Both the position numbers and the translations under genes were made by a program. A stretch of DNA of 64,000 bases from Gorsachius magnificus (taxonomy: Eukaryota; Chordata; Aves; Pelecaniformes; Ardeidae): positions 103,921,265 to 103,985,264 of the forward strand of contig CM067081.1 in assembly GCA_034008185.1 (NCBI GenBank), in the 5' to 3' direction. This document shows, piece by piece, positions 49,601 to 60,245 of the stretch; the first letter of the stretch is position 1, and each line of letters opens with the position of its first letter. The notes beneath the pieces are model-generated. The model did not search any database, was not told where the DNA came from, and saw nothing but the letters and a program-made list of their open reading frames with translations.

Positions 49601-51214
49601 TTTAAAGAACCAGCGCCCCACCCCTGTCCATGAATAAATAACTTATGCAAATCTGTTTGCCCTTCCTTACTATTCATCTGCCATATGCTCTGTATCCTCA
49701 CTGGATTCTTTTCATGCTTTCCTGTGTGCAGAATTAACATGAATCCTCACTTTGTACTACAAAACTGTGAAGACAATTTAGCTTTGATTAATTCTAGTTG
49801 CAAGTGAATGCGAAACGTGCATGAGAGGCAGTTACCCTTTAATCTCTGTTAAATCCCAAAGTCTCTAGTATGAAAATATTAATCATTATCTTCACAATTG
49901 CATCTGATAAAATGCAGCACTTGCTGATTATGGGGGAAATCATTTTATCAGTTGCAGTTGGGAAAGTAATGCTTAATGTTATTACGCTGAGGATGTCGAG
50001 AATGGAAAGGTACTTTTCTGTGCAAACACCCTTGAGGAATGTAAGAGAAAAAGGCCCGGAAAACCTACAGGATTTTTCTTCCGTTCATCCTCTCCTCTTT
50101 CCAGCTCACAGAGGCTGCTTTACCTGATAGTCTTGGAAAAAAAACGGCCAAGCTGTTAGATGCATGGTCCCTTCCACGTGATTTCTCAGTGTGTACATCT
50201 CTGCGTGCCTCCGCACACATCCTTATTCTAAGTTTGAGTGATAAGGCACCCCGCCAATGGGATTCTTTCCTTCATAAAGATTATTTCAGTAAATTTGATT
50301 ATGAATTAAAATGTCATTAATTCTCTGATAATGTAAGTAGATTCAAAATGAAGCTTTGCCCAAAGAAGATGCGATGAAGAAGCACTGCAAGGATCTATAC
50401 TTGTTGTGCCCCCCTGATTCTGTATCAGATTTATCCAGAATAAAACAGCCTTTTCCTGCCCTAACCTCCAGGTTCTCTGTGGATTCTGAGACTCAGGGGG
50501 GTTTCTTTCCTCTCACTCATCATCATTGTAAGTAGCCAAATTATGCCCTCAGGTCACTTTGTGCAACCCTATTACCTTCAAAGTGAATCCAGTGATGTAC
50601 AGCCTTATTAGATTTGAGGGAGTTTGCATAGGTTTCTCCAAAGGCACAGTCTGAAAGTAATGGAGTTATAGAATATTACATTAGCTGCAGAATATCTTTC
50701 TGCTGATGCTGGGAAGGACCCAGCTGTACTGTCAAAGCCTCAGTGAACTTTCAAGGGGGAAGAAAATATTTAGAAGAAAAATATAATATGAACTAAGTGG
50801 GACACAGTAATTACATGCTTTTGATCCATTTTTACAGCCCATTTGAAGCTGATTCACGTTTTTGTACCAACATTTCTATTACACTAAGGTTTCAGTAAAA
50901 TAAAGAGTTACTAGAGGTGATTTACATTTGCATGCTGCATCTTTTATATGTCTCTACTAAAGAGGGCATTCTGAAGCACAGCATCCCAAATGATTCAGGC
51001 ATCAGATTAAAGAGCTATTCAGAAGCGCAAAGCAAAAGTAAACATCAGAAATCACATGTCACAGTCAGAGGAAAATGAAGGATATATTAAAGGCAGCTTA
51101 CTTTTTAATAAGAGTTCTAATTACTTTTTCTTACATTATGTCAACATTACCATAGGAAATCAAAAGCATCACCTTATGTGTCCTTTTAAAAAGTGCACTT
51201 TTTGCTCTGACTTT
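46658..51214. other. Noncoding interval, about 4.6 kb
   Basis: No gene is supported. At 48191-48260 a 70-bp segment is bounded by 'tctccatttcag' and by TGG|GTAAGT, a strong donor, but all three frames contain stops, so it could only be a noncoding exon. Elsewhere there are short chance frames and AT-rich DNA. Confidence 0.45.
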
Positions 51215-51607
51215 TCAAACATTTTCTGGAAGGTAAATGCTCAGGAAGTTCTTCAAGCTGGTGATGCTGCCATGCCAGTTGTCCTTAATGCTGGCAATGT
51301 TGCCATCCCGTTACATGACATCATTTTGAGCGCCTGTTTTGAGGAGCTCCAGTTACGATTCTGTAGCCATGAGGTCCAGAGGAACTGGTCAGTGTCTCAG
51401 GAGAATGACATCCATGCCAAGCTGACTGAAACACCATTTGATTTTGGTAACATCTGTTGTCTTCAGGTTTTCATTCTGTGCCAGGCCTTCTTCTATTTCT
51501 CTGATGAGATTATAAATTCTTTGGTTCCTCTCACATGGATTGTGCAGGGCCTGGCGCAGGGGAGCCTTGAGGCTCAGCTGGAGCAGTAAGGCAATAGTCA
51601 TCTTCAC
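51215..51607 (-). pseudogene. Pseudogene-like reading frame, unidentified protein
   Basis: Read on the minus strand from ATG at 51607, one frame runs about 130 codons to TGA at 51215, interrupted by three internal stops (TGA after codon 72, then two TAA) but without a frameshift. Each internal stop is one C-to-T change from an Arg (CGA) or Gln (CAA) codon. The composition looks protein-like: G/C-ending codons are common, the DNA is less AT-rich than its flanks, the start MTIALLLQLSLKAPLRQA is signal-peptide-like, and a charged helical stretch includes ERNQRIYNLIREIEEGLA. I cannot name the family. No poly(A) tail or introns are evident, so retrocopy versus decayed exon is open. An overlapping plus-strand frame of 177 codons (51056-51589) is probably its shadow. 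Chance openness remains possible. Confidence 0.33.
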
Positions 51608-51656
51608 CTCAGAGACAAATGCTGGGAAAGTTTAGACTTTACCATAGGTTTGAAAT

Positions 51657-51700
51657 TTTAAATTTTAGTAAACAGTAAACAGCTTTAAATTTTAGTAAAC
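51657..51700. repeat. 17-bp direct repeat, period 27
   Basis: TTTAAATTTTAGTAAAC occurs exactly at 51657-51673 and 51684-51700. It lies about 50 bp upstream of the start of the minus-strand pseudogene-like frame. It is probably a small local duplication. Confidence 0.85.
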
Positions 51701-53252
51701 GCTCATGTTTATTCAACTTCCTCTCATTTGTAAGTAGAATTTAAATTTGCATATCAGTTTATTTTTGTCCACTTTTTAATGGAGAGATGCAAAATATAGT
51801 ATGAAAAAAAGACAGTGATGGCCTGATAGCTGTGTCTCATATTCAGGCCACGTGCAACTTAAAAAGAGCTACAAAGAAGCGTTCTTTTCCTCTATGGGAA
51901 AGGAGTAAATACTGATCAAGAACAGTATAACTTGTCTCAAATCGGACTGAAATAATTTATCCAAATGGCTCTATAAATTAGAATATTTGCTCTGTCTTGA
52001 GCACCAGGGGAAGACAGATTGTAACACATTCACCATAAAAGGTCAGCAGACCCAAATGAAAATGCAGAAACATCAATTGTTTCCATTCACTAATCATATA
52101 TAATTGGTCTGGCTCACCTGAACTAGAACACATTTGTTATTTTAATGCATAATTAAGGTTCTTTTCATTTTGCTGCTTTCCAGTTGCAATTATCTTTCTT
52201 TTAACAAATGTATGAAAAGGAAACTTCTTCTTGTAAAAATGAAGATACATTTGACAAATTAGTATAATTAAGAAAATGTGCCTGAAAGAGGAAAAAATTT
52301 CTAAGTATGAACATTTTCAGTTCCAGATTACTTATTCTGTCCTCTGTGAATTCCATGAGACAGAAGAAATTCTGATTTTGTCTCCTACGGATGCATTCCA
52401 TTTTCTGTTTAATTTTAACATGCAGTCAGGCATATTGGGAGACCAACATTCTGAATGTAGTCATTAAAGGAAAGGCCAAATACTGATTATGACTGAGAAG
52501 GTTAGCATTAAAATGACGTGTAAAGACAGCAATAAACAGTATAAAGACATAATTCCCTTGAATAACTTGAGGAGATACCATAAAGCAAGTGAGCACTAAA
52601 TGTTGTTGTGTTCAACAGCGTTAAGGAGGTCTATTACATAATGTGCCGTGAATAGGACATTTTATGTGTCCATTGCTGTGTTAAGTCTTCTTGCCACTAC
52701 ATATCTTCTCTTAGCAGGAAGACTACAGAGCTCCTTTGGTGGACCTTGCCCAGTCTTCTTTTTTTTCAGCAGATAATCGTGAGAATTAAAACTTGGAATT
52801 TTCTGTGGTTCCACATGCACAGCAGAGTGAGAACACTGGATGTGATTGTACAAATCAGAATGGATGAAACATTTACGTCTTTATTTTGCTTTTCACCTTT
52901 AAATCTTCTCACGCTTTGGTTTTGCTCTTCGAAAAAATAGATTTCTCCCCTTCTTCTTCCCATGCTTCTTGTACCAAAATGTCCCTCAAACACACAGCAT
53001 CTCTCCCGAATTTTCCCAGTCCCACATCCTCCTTTCCAGTTCCCTGACCAAGCTGTGTTTGCAGTGTCAGGGGCTTTCTTCTTATGCATTGTACGTACAC
53101 AAAATGGATTAAAGTAAAACATGAGGTAATGCACTTTGGGGGGAAAAAAAAAATCCTTTCAGATTGAACCTCTAAAGTGAGATATTTTAAGGCAAAGCTA
53201 AAGGTATTGCTTTCAGGAGGAGCATAGTGCCAGTGATAGATACTGTATTTTG

Positions 53253-53274
53253 CTTGTTTGTTTGTTTGTTTGTT
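53253..53274. repeat. (TTTG)n tetranucleotide run
   Basis: About five TTTG units lie in otherwise unique sequence. Confidence 0.9.
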
Positions 53275-54706
53275 ACCACTGCAAGCTTCTTTCAAGGCAG
53301 TTTTTTCTGCAAATGTGAAATGACGACATGGCACTAACAGCTACCTGAGTCTGCTAAGCCCATCTCCAGAGGAGAATAAGCTAAATTTGAACACAGCAGC
53401 CTCTTTTAAGCTAAACCAAAGAAAGAAACCACTGCAGCTGGTCCCGGTTAACCATAAATGCAAAACAGGCACTTCATTAATACAAAAGTTTAAGTGAAAT
53501 CTCACACTCTGAACTATATGTATTTTGTCTTTTTCTGGTCTATAGCTACTTCCTGTAACTTAAAGATGAATTTAAAATTTTAGAAGTGATTATAATTTTA
53601 AATAATGTTGTTGAAGTCAGTGATGGGGTAGAGAATTATTAGTATCTTAAGGGATCTAAGATTAAAGATTATATTATTAAGAAAATGTATGCAGTCATTA
53701 ATGTAATTTTGAACTGTAAAGCCTGTCTAATCTAATTTGCTGTATTACAGCTTGATATATGATTTTGCCTAATTAAATGTCTCTAATTTTTTGCAAGCTT
53801 AAGCTTCAATTAACCAATATTTACTTTCTTAGAATACGATTAAATAACTCAGTTTCCAAGAAAAATCTTTAAAAAGTCTGGCATCCCAGTTTCAGTTGAA
53901 GCAATGCAGTGCAGGGATAGCAAGAGCCATTTTAGAGAATCAAAATGCATCCAATGATTGAGTACAACATTTACATATGGAGGCCTATTAAACTGGTAAA
54001 ATGAATTTAATAGAATGTTATAGAGGCACAATACTTTGGCAGCACTGTTATCCAGAATTGAGGATGTAGAAAAAGAAAACGGCTTTATTCTTGTCTGTTT
54101 GTGCAGCACACAAGGTAAGGCAGGTCTAAGCTTGTTAGCAAGATGCTTTCAGGTTCGCCTTCCATAGGTTTTCACTGCAAAACAGAACGGGTAATAACTA
54201 TTTCTGTGTGCAAAAGAGGAGACACCGCAGAAAGAAAATGCAGCGTGACCGGAGGACAGTTTATTAAAATCCTCACCACTGTTAACTGCAGATTGAAAGT
54301 TGCATTTACAAACTATGGACTGCATCAGGCAAGACAAGATGTAATCATGATAAACAAACTAGAAAGCAGAAAAATTCTTAGCAGAAACAAGTGGAGGCAC
54401 ATCACAGCAAACCACTGTTTAAAAATGTGTCTGTTATCAGATATTTCATGCAGCACAGCAGCAATTCATATTTAAGGCTTGTCAAATGTACCTATTCTCT
54501 GTATAATAAAATACCCCCAAACCAACACAAACAGTTTTTAAACAAAAGGAGAGGCAAGAGCCTGGAAATCATTTCCTGTCATTTCCAGTTGAATGATGAG
54601 ACCGTACAAATGCAGCTTCTCTTCCCCTGAAGAGTGGCCGGGAATCCTGAGCAGTCACTCCTTTCTGCTCCCTCCCTCTCCCCTATCTTAACCTGTGTCA
54701 TTTCTT

Positions 54707-54736
54707 GGGGGGGGGGAAGTTGGGGGGAAGAGAGGG
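54707..54736 (+). repeat. G-rich tract, potential G-quadruplex
   Basis: G runs of 10, 6 and 4 lie within 30 bp (the first can supply two tetrad blocks), followed by T-rich then C-rich sequence. It meets the simple G3+ loop rule on the plus strand. Confidence 0.7.
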
Positions 54737-57700
54737 GTTTTTTTCCCCCACTCCCTTCTAGGAACTTGTCTTTTAATTTGTGAGTGAGAGCGGTACTGTC
54801 AGGATGGGACGCTGCTCCAGAACCTCATTTTCATTACCATCTGATTTATTCATGACTGCTTCATGTCCACTTCCCCACGTGCTGCTGGTTGTGACCCTCA
54901 GCCTTTGCCTCCCTATATATCAGACCCCTCCAAGCCACCAAAAGTGGTTTCAGAAAGAGAAACTTGTTCTTTTGCAGTCTTCATTTTGTTCTGTGATCAA
55001 GCCTTTCTCATCTATTCTCCACTCAGAAGATGGATTTCCCGCCTCCTGAGTGTCCTGGCAAGGCACCTCTGGACACCTTTTTGGAGCATATAGGTGATGA
55101 GGATCATGTGCTGTCTGCCTGGTGAGCTCTCGCCAGCACCTGGTGCAATCCCACCAGTATTTTATTCTCCCTAGAGGGCAGAGCTTAACAGAGGCACCCA
55201 AAGATTGCATTTTCCTTGCTCACAGGAGCACAGCCATTTAAGAAAATAAATTTCTGCATAAACACCAGTCTACTGCAATTTTGCCGCTTTATTGTGAGCC
55301 CCAGAAACTGCTCTTCATTCAGGAGGGAACGCTCCCTTTCAGCAGCAGCTGTGGAAGTTCAGCATCACTCCAAGGTAAATCAGGCTGCTTCTTGTCCACT
55401 CACCATCTGGCTACTGATTGCGTAAAACAGAATCAGAGGTTCATTTTGTAAGAGCTACAGACAAAAGGCAAGCTTGTCAGGAGGAACGGAAGGGAGGATG
55501 ACTCACTGAAAAACAAGGGTTCGGAAAAGCCAAAATGGTTAGCACGGTCAGGTCTACGGTTTTGAAGAGCGCTCATTTTAGTATTTTCACATGCGGGGTA
55601 GATTCATAAATTATGGCTGAACAGAAGAGGAAGGCAAGTGCTCTCCCTGGGCTCTCCGTGGCTTGCACATAGGGCAGGGTGCTGGGGGTAGGCCCCAAGC
55701 TCTGCCCCCGAGGGCAGGGTCCCCGCTTGCCTCTCCCCCACCCCGCTCCAGCATCTCCGTGCTTGGGAGCATCCCTCAGCAGCTGCACTTGATTCTTATA
55801 CACCTCCCATTAAAAAGCAAATAAACAAACACTTCTTTTGGTCAGATCCTAGGTTTCCAAAGATACTTTGCTTTTCTTTAAAAAGTGCTTGAAAATGCTC
55901 CAACCTAGTTTGTTTGTTGAAAAGGTGTTTGGTTTCAAATCTGCCCTGCCAGTGTTTGTTTTGTTTTGGTGTTCGTTGCAGGCAGTCCCAGCCCCAAAAG
56001 ACAAGTAGTGAGAAGCATTTAAATACAACCTAGATAAATAAACTCTCTTTTGAAAACTATTATGGAATAACACTTTATTTTTTTTTAAAGCTTACTAATA
56101 TTATGTATTCCTCACAGTTTTGACTTACAAACAAAGCCAGGCTACGAAGCACAGAACAACTACAAACAAAACATAAGGAATATTTTTTAACTTGAAAATA
56201 GTGTGGTTTAAAAGCATTTTCTTAGCACTTTGCAGTGTAAATGTACCATTTCACATGTGTTTGCAATAATTGCTTTTATTTGGATGCCTGATTTAGTAAG
56301 GTGTAACAAATGGTAACACGAAGGAGTAGGCTCCCTGTTTTGATCACTGCAGTGGAACATAAATGATCACATTAAATGGATATGATTGCACTAAATATTA
56401 CTGTGATGGAAATAGAAGTTAGAGCAATTATCGTAAAATGAAATGAAACCAGGAATAGAATAATTTCTTTAGCACAATTACAAAAAAGATTTCCATAAAG
56501 TAACCCAGATCTCACACGGTACGTGTGCATCACTTGCAATGGTTGCCCCTCACTTAAGAATGTTGTTTTCACTCCAAAGCACTTTGTAAGAAGAAACACC
56601 TGTGTTTGTTGCTGAGTTAAAGCAGTACCTGTCGTAATATACAAGAATTTTTAACAGTGGCTTGGGCCGAGGAGAGAGGAAAGATGCTGTACCTCATAGA
56701 AATGACAAGGGAAGATGCAAGTGGAGGCAAAACCTCTCCCATGACCTGGAGTGGGCCACGGCTTTGGGTGCAATACTCTTTCACTGAAGAGAAGTGGCAA
56801 ACAGCCTTTATTTTCCTTGAACAATCAGAAGTACTGTTATTTTCTGGTTTATCCAAGAACTGGCACTACAGAAGATTGATTCAGCGCCGAGTGAGAACAT
56901 GTTGGCTCCTGAGTCACCACCACCTTCTGGGTTTGCCCTGGAAATCTGCCACTCGGGAGGTGGCCAGAACTCACCCGTCTCAACCTGCAGGGAAGAGAGA
57001 AAGGCATCGGCCCTTTAAAGGAATTTTTGGACATTGCATAGACCAAAAGTTTCCTGTGGGTAGAAATCTTAGGGAAAGCATCGTATCGCTGATGAAGCAT
57101 ACATCTGGGAGAATTATCACTTCCTAATAATAATGCATGAAGAAATAAGTTCATGTATCATAATGCTAGGGATATTTATAAATATATTTAAAAAACAGGA
57201 GGGGAAATAGCAGGCAATTTTGCTTCCAGAACATAAGTCAAGTGTGTATTATTAAGCCTAAATACACTGGATTAATCAAATGTCATACTGGCACTTCTAA
57301 TAATGATTTTACATTGCAAATTCCATTACCTAGCTTTACCAGCCAGGAGAAAAGTTACAGAAGATCAATTAAACAAACAGGAAATTACCTTTTTTCTTTA
57401 TAGTCCGTGACTTCCAGCACTTACAATGGTGCCAAGATCCCTGAAAATTAAGGAGGCATTTGCATAAGATTAATAACTCACTTGCTTTCTACCCAAGTCA
57501 CTGTAGCTTATTTAGAACCCCAGAGTTACCTAATGTCTACTAGAGAGGCTGGAGATGATGAGAGCGAATTAAAAATGGCTTAATATGTCAGAAAGGATCA
57601 CAGCATTTTAACATGGGAGTTTTACGTTAATAAATGCACCTGCAGCATCCCAGAGACGAAGGAGTAAGATCTCGGCAGAATTGATTTCAGTAGGAGGCTG

Positions 57701-59789
57701 CCTACCTGTGTTCACCAACGCGCCTGCCCACCCTGAGGCAGGCAGCGAGGTCCCGTGAATGTGTGGGAGCCACCTCTTTAGAGGCAGATGCCCCATCCGT
57801 AAGGAAGGAGCCTTGAATTTTGCATCTCATTTTAGGAGGCACCTGAGACTTGCTGGTTTTACAGACAACACGCCCTGCCTCTCCAGCAGGGAGCTCCCCT
57901 TTGAAGCCCAAGCAGATGAGCTGAGTTAGCTGGTACACCTCAAAGTAGGACTCATTTTCCTCATTATATTACAAGTACATTTTGAAGGATGCTGTTTGGA
58001 AGGATTTCTTCTCCCCCATGGAAGATAGCGAAGGGTGCATTTTCCTGCCCCCAGTTTTGCCTGCCTTCCCCCTCGCGGTGCTGAGGGCAGGCTGGGGCTT
58101 CTTGCCACCAGCCACGCGGCACAGGGGGTGGCACCGGGGGTCAGTACTTCTGAGCTGTGCGAGCCCAGAGTTTGGATGAGGCTGGGTGGAGAGCAGTTTT
58201 TTAGGATCCCAGATGGCCTCCTTGCTTCACTGCTGCATCTGTCCGATGAGTGGCTCTATTCAGCTGCGCGGCTTGCAAATTCTTGCGTTTGGGGAGAGAC
58301 GGTGTCGAGCAGCACGAAACGGGTGCTGTTGCAGGCACAGGGTCCCTTTTGTGATAACTGGGCTCATGCACACTAATAGTCATCACTATGGGGGTGGAAA
58401 AAAAAGAAAATAGGTTGGCTTGACAATTGGAGGGGAGGGGAATAAACATTTCTGGGCAGAAGAGCCCCAGCTGCAAGTCCATGCCCCAGATGGGGCCGGG
58501 GGATCTTGCTGGACCCGGGTTCGCACAGACCGAATAAATGATGCGGTTGTTACTACTTGAGCTGCTTAGCAACGGTTTGGGGGAAAAGAGAGGACTTCCT
58601 CCTCCTTTCAGCGGCTGGCTCCTAACAGGATGTTTAGCCAGATGGTGTACATAAGATTACTGGAAAATGATTTTCAGATAAACCATGAGCCTGAACAAAC
58701 TAATGTAGTTCCAGGTGCCTTATCTGGTAATCCATAGCAGAAGATCATTTCAGAGGAAAGCGCTACTGAATCTGTCCCTGAAAAACCCGCAAGTTTCTTT
58801 GTGTATATCTATCTGTCTATACGCAGAGCCCCAGCAGCAATCTTACTTCTTGAAAAAGTGAGTATGGAGGGGGCTGGAAGGAGGCAAAAGTTTCCTTCAG
58901 TGGCTGTTCTTTGAAAAGAGGCACAGAATGTGGGAAGACAGGATACATGGGGATGAGGGCAGCAATCCTCTTTATCCAATCTGAATGAGAATTAAGTTTT
59001 GTTTAGGGTGAAGAATTGTGGGTAGCTTCACCAAAAAAACCGCAGAACCCCAACCCTATCATTTCTCATTTCAGTACATGAAATGAATATACTTTAAAAT
59101 AAAAAAAACAAACAAAAAAAACCAAAACAGGATTTGGCAGTTAAATCCTCCATGATTAAAGGATGCAGAAACATATGAGGCAAAAAACAGCTTTTGAGGG
59201 TGATTAAATGCTGAAATGAATCCAAAGACATTTGATAACTGCGGAAGCAATTTACTGAGAATGTTCTTTCTACTTTTGACAGTAGCCATAGTCTTCATTG
59301 AAGGAAAATAGGTTCAAGAAACCACAAAGCGCAGACTATATATACATATGTGTATACAGTGCGTATAAAAGTAGGAGTTTAAAGTTTGTATCACTGCTGG
59401 GCTTTGGTTTTGGTTTGTTTGTATTCTGCGTGTTTGCCACACTGGGATCAGACTCAGCCGAGTATTTATATAACTGGAGCTCACCAAATGGGTAACCCTT
59501 GAGAGGAAGATTAAAAAGCCAAATAACATTCGGAGAGCGATGTTGGAAATGCGCAAGCAACTGTATTGGCAAGCCACATTTACAAAGGTCATTTGATCCC
59601 AGCATGTGCAGAATGTATGCACATACTAATTGAGAGGCATATCTGAAAATCTGACAGCCTGTTATTTGTGAGAGCATTGCTTGTATTTTCAGGAATAGGG
59701 GAGGTTCAGGTGAGGGCAATAAAAATAGCTTGAAGCATGACAGGAAAGTGTAAAGAGCCGGCATGCAAAGACGGTAATGCTGAGACAGA

Positions 59790-60245
59790 GGGCTGTGAAA
59801 TCACCAAGGCGGTGGACAAGGTGAACCGGGAACGAGCTTCCCTTGCCTTTCTGAATGCAAGGACTAAGGGGCATGAAATGAAACTAGCAAAGGCCAAATT
59901 TGCAACAGGGACATAAAGCGGTTCCTCACACAACTTGCAGTTAAACTGTGCAACTCCTTGCCACGGGGCACAGAGGAAGCTAACAGCCTTGCACAGGTTC
60001 AAAAAGGCACCAGAGAAATCCTGGTAAAATAATCCAGCGAAGCCTACTAAATGCCCAGAGATCACCTCCAGCTCTGGAGCTGAGTGAGCTACAGACACCC
60101 AGATACCGAGTACTCAGGGAAAAACTATTCTATGCTTCCCTGATGCTCATGCTGTTTCCTAAATATCCACGGTTTGCCACTTCTGTTGGAGATCAGAGAG
60201 CAGGAGCACCCGCCCTTTGGTCCAAGCCAGCACATCTGCCCTCTG
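59790..60245 (+). mobile_element. Old, diverged CR1-type LINE 3' end
   Basis: From about 59815 the sequence reads 'aggtgaaccgggaacgagct', 'gcaaaggccaaatttgcaac', 'gttaaactgtgcaactcctt', 'acagccttgcacaggttcaa', and near the end 'gtttgccacttctgttggag' then 'ccctttggtccaagccagca'. This matches the layout of an older CR1 subfamily shared by birds and other reptiles, whose ends read '...gacctttggtctgacccag'. The subfamily is not assigned. ORF2 remnants are too decayed to call. Minus-strand frames over it (for example 59706-60098) are shadows. Confidence 0.72.

Larger units (their letters stand above)
51701..59789. other. Noncoding interval, about 8.1 kb
   Basis: No gene is supported. It contains a (TTTG)n run at 53253-53274, a G-rich tract at 54707-54736, and a T-rich tract ending CAG at about 52757-52770. 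An 8-nt segment CACACAAG (54107-54114) lies between a 3'-splice-like 'ttgtctgtttgtgcag' and GTAAGG. Longer frames such as 56657-57127 (156 codons, plus) and 52909-53334 (141 codons, minus) have no recognisable domain. About 57700-58350 is moderately GC-rich with overlapping frames on both strands. Confidence 0.45.

Noticed and set aside
51056..51589. 177-codon plus-strand frame
   Set aside because: No recognisable domain. A stop-free run of this length is expected about once by chance in 64 kb, and it overlaps a more protein-like minus-strand frame.
56657..57127. 156-codon plus-strand frame
   Set aside because: No domain, no promoter or splice context, and an opposing frame overlaps it.
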